Positions 60,624 through 64,000 of a DNA stretch of 64,000 bases are shown here, piece by piece. Every line of letters begins with the position of its first letter. Within the stretch, counting starts at the first letter, position 1. Under the pieces are notes generated by a model. The model saw only the letters and a program-made list of their open reading frames with translations, was not told the origin of the DNA and ran no database searches. This DNA is from Sphingomonas hankyongi (lineage in GTDB: Bacteria; Pseudomonadota; Alphaproteobacteria; Sphingomonadales; Sphingomonadaceae), in contig NZ_JAMGBE010000003.1 of the NCBI RefSeq assembly GCF_023516575.1, positions 310,001 through 374,000 on the forward strand, given 5' to 3'. Position numbers and translations under genes: made by a program.

Positions 60624-61973
60624 ATGCGCCCGATCCTGACCGCCGATCAGATGCGCTCCGCCGAGCAGCGGGCGATCGATGCGAGCACGAGCGTCGAGCA
60701 ATTGATGGAGCGGGCAGGGGCGGGCCTCGCGGAAGCCGTAAACCGGTTCGCCGGGCCGATGCCGGTACTCGTGCTTTGTGGACCGGGGAACAATGGCGGC
60801 GACGGCTATGTCGCGGCCCGGCACCTGGCCGAGCGCGGCATCGAAGTGCGTGTTGCGGCGCTGGCGGATCCTGCGAGCGACGCCGCGAAATGGGCGCGGT
60901 CGCAATGGGCGGGCGAAGTCGAAGCGCTATCGGACGAAACCGCCGAAGCTCCCATGCTGATCGATGCCTTGTTCGGGACGGGTCTCAAGAGAGGCCTAGA
61001 AGAGGCTGCTAGCGAACGCTTTTTGCGCCTTTCAAGCCGTTCGAAAATTCGAATCGCCTGCGATCTTCCGAGCGGCGCCGACACCGACACAGGCACGCTG
61101 CTGAGCCAGGTGCCCGAATTCGACATGACGGTGACTTTCGGCGCGCTGAAGCCTTCCCATCGACTCTACCCAGCGATGCACCGCTGTGGGCGCGTGGTGC
61201 TCGCCGACATCGGGATCGAGGCGTTGCCCGACTGGCACGAGATCGGCCGCCCGGCCCTGCCGCCCCTGGACCCCGCCGGCCACAAATATGATCGTGGGCT
61301 GGTCCATGCGCTGGCGGGAAAGATGCCGGGCGCAATCGCACTGTCGGCGATCGCCGCGGCCCGCGCGGGGGCCGGCTATGTCCGGGTGAGCACGTCAAGG
61401 CCGATCGACGGATTGCCCGCTGCGATAGTGCAGCTCGACACGGCGGAAGTGAACGACGAGCGTATCGGGTGCCTGCTCGTCGGGCCGGGCCTGGGGGACG
61501 CTCCTCAGGTGCTTACCCTCGCCCTGACATCACGATCTCCAAAGGTGATCGACGCCGATGGCATAACACATCTCGGCGATCCGGAACGCCTGCGCGGACA
61601 GGATGCGATCATCACACCGCACTCCGGCGAATTCGCCCGGCTCTTCGGCAAGATCGAAGGCAGCAAGCCCGATCAGGCGCTCGAAGGCGCACGTCGAAGC
61701 GAAGCCGTCATCGTGTACAAGGGTCCCGATACGATCGTCGCGGCTCCTGATGGACGAGTGGGGTTTGCGCCACCGGCTCCCCCCTGGCTGGCGAGTGCAG
61801 GCACGGGTGACGTGCTCGCCGGAATCATAGCGGCGATGCGCGCTCGCGGCTTGCCGGCGTTCGAAGCGGCTTGCGCGGGCGTCTGGCTTCATGGCCGGGC
61901 GGCGGAGATAGCGGGGCCGCAGATGATCGCCGACGACCTGGCTCGCGCGGTCCAGCAAGCCCTCGCGCTTTGA
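60624..61973 (+). CDS. bifunctional NAD(P)H-hydrate epimerase/dehydratase (NnrE-NnrD fusion)
   Basis: 449 residues. It repairs hydrated NAD(P)H. The N-terminal YjeF_N epimerase domain (residues ~1-210) has VLCGPGNNGGDGYVAARHLA and IDALFGTGLKRGL. The C-terminal dehydratase (ribokinase-like) domain has YDRGLVHALAGKMPGAIALS, LVGPGLGD, ITPHSGEFARLFG and the phosphate-binding LASAGTGDVLAGIIAAMRA. The stop shares one base with the next ATG (TGATG). Confidence 0.95.
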   Translation: MRPILTADQMRSAEQRAIDASTSVEQLMERAGAGLAEAVNRFAGPMPVLVLCGPGNNGGDGYVAARHLAERGIEVRVAALADPASDAAKWARSQWAGEVEALSDETAEAPMLIDALFGTGLKRGLEEAASERFLRLSSRSKIRIACDLPSGADTDTGTLLSQVPEFDMTVTFGALKPSHRLYPAMHRCGRVVLADIGIEALPDWHEIGRPALPPLDPAGHKYDRGLVHALAGKMPGAIALSAIAAARAGAGYVRVSTSRPIDGLPAAIVQLDTAEVNDERIGCLLVGPGLGDAPQVLTLALTSRSPKVIDADGITHLGDPERLRGQDAIITPHSGEFARLFGKIEGSKPDQALEGARRSEAVIVYKGPDTIVAAPDGRVGFAPPAPPWLASAGTGDVLAGIIAAMRARGLPAFEAACAGVWLHGRAAEIAGPQMIADDLARAVQQALAL

Positions 61974-63142
61974 TGGCCGAGGAGGTCGTCCGGATCGCAG
62001 CGCGAGGGGATGGCGTGACGTCGACCGGCCGCCACGTGCCCTTTGGGGTGCCCGGCGACGTTCTGCTGGACGATGGAGCGCTTGCTCCCGGGCCGCATCA
62101 CCAGGAGCCGCCTTGCCGCCACTTTCCAGAATGCGGCGGTTGCCAGCTGCAGCACGTGGATGACGAAGCTTATCGTGGGTATCTCCAGTCGCGCGTGGAG
62201 ACTGCTCTCTATCAGCATGGGCTGGCGACCGAAATCCGCGAGCCGCATCTCTCACCCCCCAACAGCCGCCGCCGAGCGACGCTACGAGTACTGAATACCG
62301 CCCAGGGGGTGGTAATCGGATTCAACGCGGCCAAGTCCCATCGCATCGTCGACATGCGGGAGAATTTCATCCTGAGGCCTGAATTGCTCGCACTGCTCGA
62401 GCCATTGAGGGAAATGCTGCGCCGGCTGCTTCCTTCCAAGAGCCCGGCTGAAGTCCACATGACGTTGATCGACCAGGGCGTCGATCTGTTGCTGAAGGGG
62501 CTTTCCGCCAGCAAACTCGAAGCGATCGAGACCTTGGCGGCATTCGCAACGGCGCAAGGACTCGCCCGGCTCAGCATGGACCAGGGCCTCGGGCCCGAAA
62601 CCGTCTATGAGCCTGAACGGGCGACTATCGCCTTATCAGGAATTCCGGTCGCCTTTCCCGTCGGCTCATTCCTGCAGGCTACCTCGGACGGCGAAGCGGC
62701 GCTCGTAGCGACAGTCCGTGAGGCTGTCGGAGACTCGAAACAAACCGCGGATCTCTTTGCCGGCCTGGGCACCTTCGCGCTCGCAACCCGCGCTACCTAT
62801 GCCGCGGAAGCGTCCAGGGACGCGGCGGCCGCGCTGCAGCAGGCCGCGAGGGCTGCTCGCGTCGAGCACAGGGACCTTTATCGGCGACCACTGGATTCCG
62901 GGGATCTCGATCAGTTCGAGGCCGTCGTGTTGGACCCTCCTCGCGCAGGGGCGGAAGAGCAAGTCCGATCGCTCGCGGCGTCAAATGTGAAGCGCGTCGC
63001 TTACGTCAGCTGCAATCCCGCAACCTTTGCGCGCGATGCTGCAATGCTGGCCGCTGCCGGATATGCGCTGGATTGGATCAAGCCGGTCGGGCAGTTCCGC
63101 TGGTCGACCCACATCGAGCTTGCCGCCGCCTTCTCGCGCTAG
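61973..63142 (+). CDS. TrmA/RlmD-type RNA (uracil-5-)-methyltransferase
   Basis: 389 residues starting MAEEVVRIAARGDGVTSTGR. An N-terminal iron-sulfur site is CRHFPECGGCQ (CxxxxxCxxC). The SAM domain shows ADLFAGLGTFALATRA and VLDPPRAGAEEQ, and the catalytic Cys is in VAYVSCNPATFARDAA. It methylates U in rRNA or tRNA; TrmFO in this window already covers tRNA U54, so rRNA is the likelier target. It shares CTAG with the convergent MAPEG gene. Confidence 0.93.
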   Translation: MAEEVVRIAARGDGVTSTGRHVPFGVPGDVLLDDGALAPGPHHQEPPCRHFPECGGCQLQHVDDEAYRGYLQSRVETALYQHGLATEIREPHLSPPNSRRRATLRVLNTAQGVVIGFNAAKSHRIVDMRENFILRPELLALLEPLREMLRRLLPSKSPAEVHMTLIDQGVDLLLKGLSASKLEAIETLAAFATAQGLARLSMDQGLGPETVYEPERATIALSGIPVAFPVGSFLQATSDGEAALVATVREAVGDSKQTADLFAGLGTFALATRATYAAEASRDAAAALQQAARAARVEHRDLYRRPLDSGDLDQFEAVVLDPPRAGAEEQVRSLAASNVKRVAYVSCNPATFARDAAMLAAAGYALDWIKPVGQFRWSTHIELAAAFSR

Positions 63143-63594
63143 AAGTTCAGAACCCCGCAATCGTGGAGGATCCGGGCTCCCGCGTGGACCGTCAAGCCAA
63201 GAAGGCACAAGGTTGCGAGAAAGAAGAGCGGGAAGCGAATGGCCACGATATTCACCGTCGACTGCACGATGCTGTGTACCACGCGCAGCCCGACGTAGCC
63301 CCAGGCGAGCCAGTAATTGATGCCGGAACCCATGCCCATCAGGGCGAGAGTCAGCGCGATCGCATAGAAGATCGTCGGCTGCTCCATCAGATGGTTGTAA
63401 TTGTGCGAAGGCCATTGCGCCTCGTCCGGCGCGCGACCGTCCAGGTTCACGCCGCGCGACCCGCGCGGGATGGTGCTCCAGGTGATTCCCAGCTTAGCAA
63501 AAGCGGCACGCCGAGCGACCGCCATCCATACAAGCATGACCAGCGACCAGGCGACCAGCGCCACAACCGGTGCAAGAATAGGGCTATATTCCAT
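63139..63594 (-). CDS. MAPEG family membrane protein
   Basis: 151 residues with four membrane helices: ILAPVVALVAWSLVMLVWMA, QPTIFYAIALTLALMGMGSG, YWLAWGYVGLRVVHSIVQST and IRFPLFFLATLCLLGLTVHA. The central NYNHLMEQPTIFYAIAL matches the MAPEG (eicosanoid/glutathione metabolism) motif where Glu and Asn contact glutathione. In bacteria the substrate is unknown. Confidence 0.88.
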   Translation of the reverse strand: MEYSPILAPVVALVAWSLVMLVWMAVARRAAFAKLGITWSTIPRGSRGVNLDGRAPDEAQWPSHNYNHLMEQPTIFYAIALTLALMGMGSGINYWLAWGYVGLRVVHSIVQSTVNIVAIRFPLFFLATLCLLGLTVHAGARILHDCGVLNF

Positions 63595-63625
63595 CGAACC
63601 CTCCCCCTCGATGCGGAAAGGTGCG

Positions 63626-64000
63626 TCAGATCGTTTCGGTTGGCAACTTATACGAGCGGCGCCGAGCGAGGGCGATCCCGCCGGCCACGCAGCTGACGAA
63701 AGCCATGGCCTCCAGGCCGGCGGTCACGGCCTCGCTGACCGGCCCGAAGCTGCGCTCTCCGACAAGCGAACCTATGCCGTCCAGGCTAAGCCGCGAGCTG
63801 TGGACCTGCTGGACGAGCAGGTTGAGGCTGCCGCCGAGCAGGTGGCCGCCCATCAATGTAACGAGAACGCCTGCAGCAGCGCCGATTAATGCCGCATAAG
63901 TGACGCCAGATCGGAAACTGCGCGACGGCCGCTGAACCGCGAGGACCGTCGCAAGCCCGGCGGCCGCGCCAAGCATCGCACCCTCCATCGCGCCGGCGAA
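63626..64000 (-). CDS. membrane protein of unknown function (5' end beyond window)
   Basis: At least 124 codons read to the window edge without a stop; an ATG at 63988 is a possible start, but the frame stays open upstream as FAGAMEGAM, so the true start may be outside. Three or four hydrophobic segments are present (GAMLGAAAGLATVLAV, AALIGAAAGVLVTLMGG, VTAGLEAMAFVSCVAGGIAL). No family is recognised. Confidence 0.65.
   Translation of the reverse strand, partial: FAGAMEGAMLGAAAGLATVLAVQRPSRSFRSGVTYAALIGAAAGVLVTLMGGHLLGGSLNLLVQQVHSSRLSLDGIGSLVGERSFGPVSEAVTAGLEAMAFVSCVAGGIALARRRSYKLPTETI

Overview
The window is GC-rich, densely coding chromosomal DNA from an alphaproteobacterium, most likely in Sphingomonadales (Sphingomonas, Sphingomicrobium or a relative). 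I infer this from the protein families: a pyruvate dehydrogenase E1 beta subunit with an N-terminal lipoyl domain, an SdhE-Mfd pair divergent from RecG, folate-dependent TrmFO, DUF4170, DOMON-like and host-attachment proteins, and candidate promoters of the alphaproteobacterial general-stress (EcfG) type. No species call is possible from sequence reading alone. I see no prophage, integrase, intact insertion sequence or CRISPR array.

Layout. 1-10.4 kb: DNA repair and translation genes (mfd, sdhE, recG, tyrS), a DOMON-like protein with a NamZ-type muramidase, a soluble chemoreceptor, a PspC-like protein, panD and a PDZ-less trypsin-like protease. 10.6-17.4 kb: a looser, accessory-looking stretch of small membrane, secreted or stress-type proteins (DUF2892-like, TonB-like, dodecin, a Cys-rich lipoprotein, Rnk-like, several tiny proteins) ending in an Lrp/AsnC regulator. 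17.43-18.25 kb: a small gene graveyard holding a REP-like hairpin, a decayed copy of the 3' end of rpoD interrupted by about 48 bp with a perfect palindrome, and a quinol nitric oxide reductase reduced to its first and last segments.

18.3-30.4 kb: a PPOX-family flavoprotein, dnaG-rpoD, a GatB/YqeY protein, then carA, two small exported proteins, carB, greA and a rhomboid protease. 30.4-32.4 kb: DUF4170, then a tightly overlapped four-gene envelope/stress operon (ElaB/YqjD-like, holin-like, DUF3618 and another one-helix protein) behind a candidate EcfG promoter. 32.5-38.5 kb: central metabolism (eno, ftsB-like, cytochrome c, pdhA-pdhB) and a squalene/phytoene-synthase-like protein. 38.1-44.5 kb: EF-hand protein, LytTR regulator, short BLUF photoreceptor, trmFO, DUF488, DUF4142 and host-attachment proteins.

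44.6-64 kb: gyrA, a periplasmic TPR protein, a degenerate histidine kinase, tRNA-Ile(CAU, probable) and tRNA-Pro(UGG), an M28 peptidase, a radical SAM protein, a lytic transglycosylase with a uracil-DNA glycosylase-like gene, ETF-quinone oxidoreductase, and a coupled run of TPR protein, ispE, NAD(P)H-hydrate repair enzyme and RNA methyltransferase. Many same-strand neighbours are coupled by 1-4 nt overlaps. Five convergent pairs share a 4-bp palindrome (CTAG or TTAA) as reciprocal stop codons. The most unusual material is the 16.4-18.3 kb accessory/decay zone. I did not find a clearly new multi-gene system; the best candidates for undescribed biology are the tiny-protein pair at 16.46-16.79 kb, the Cys-rich lipoprotein at 14.5 kb and the exported pair between carA and carB.
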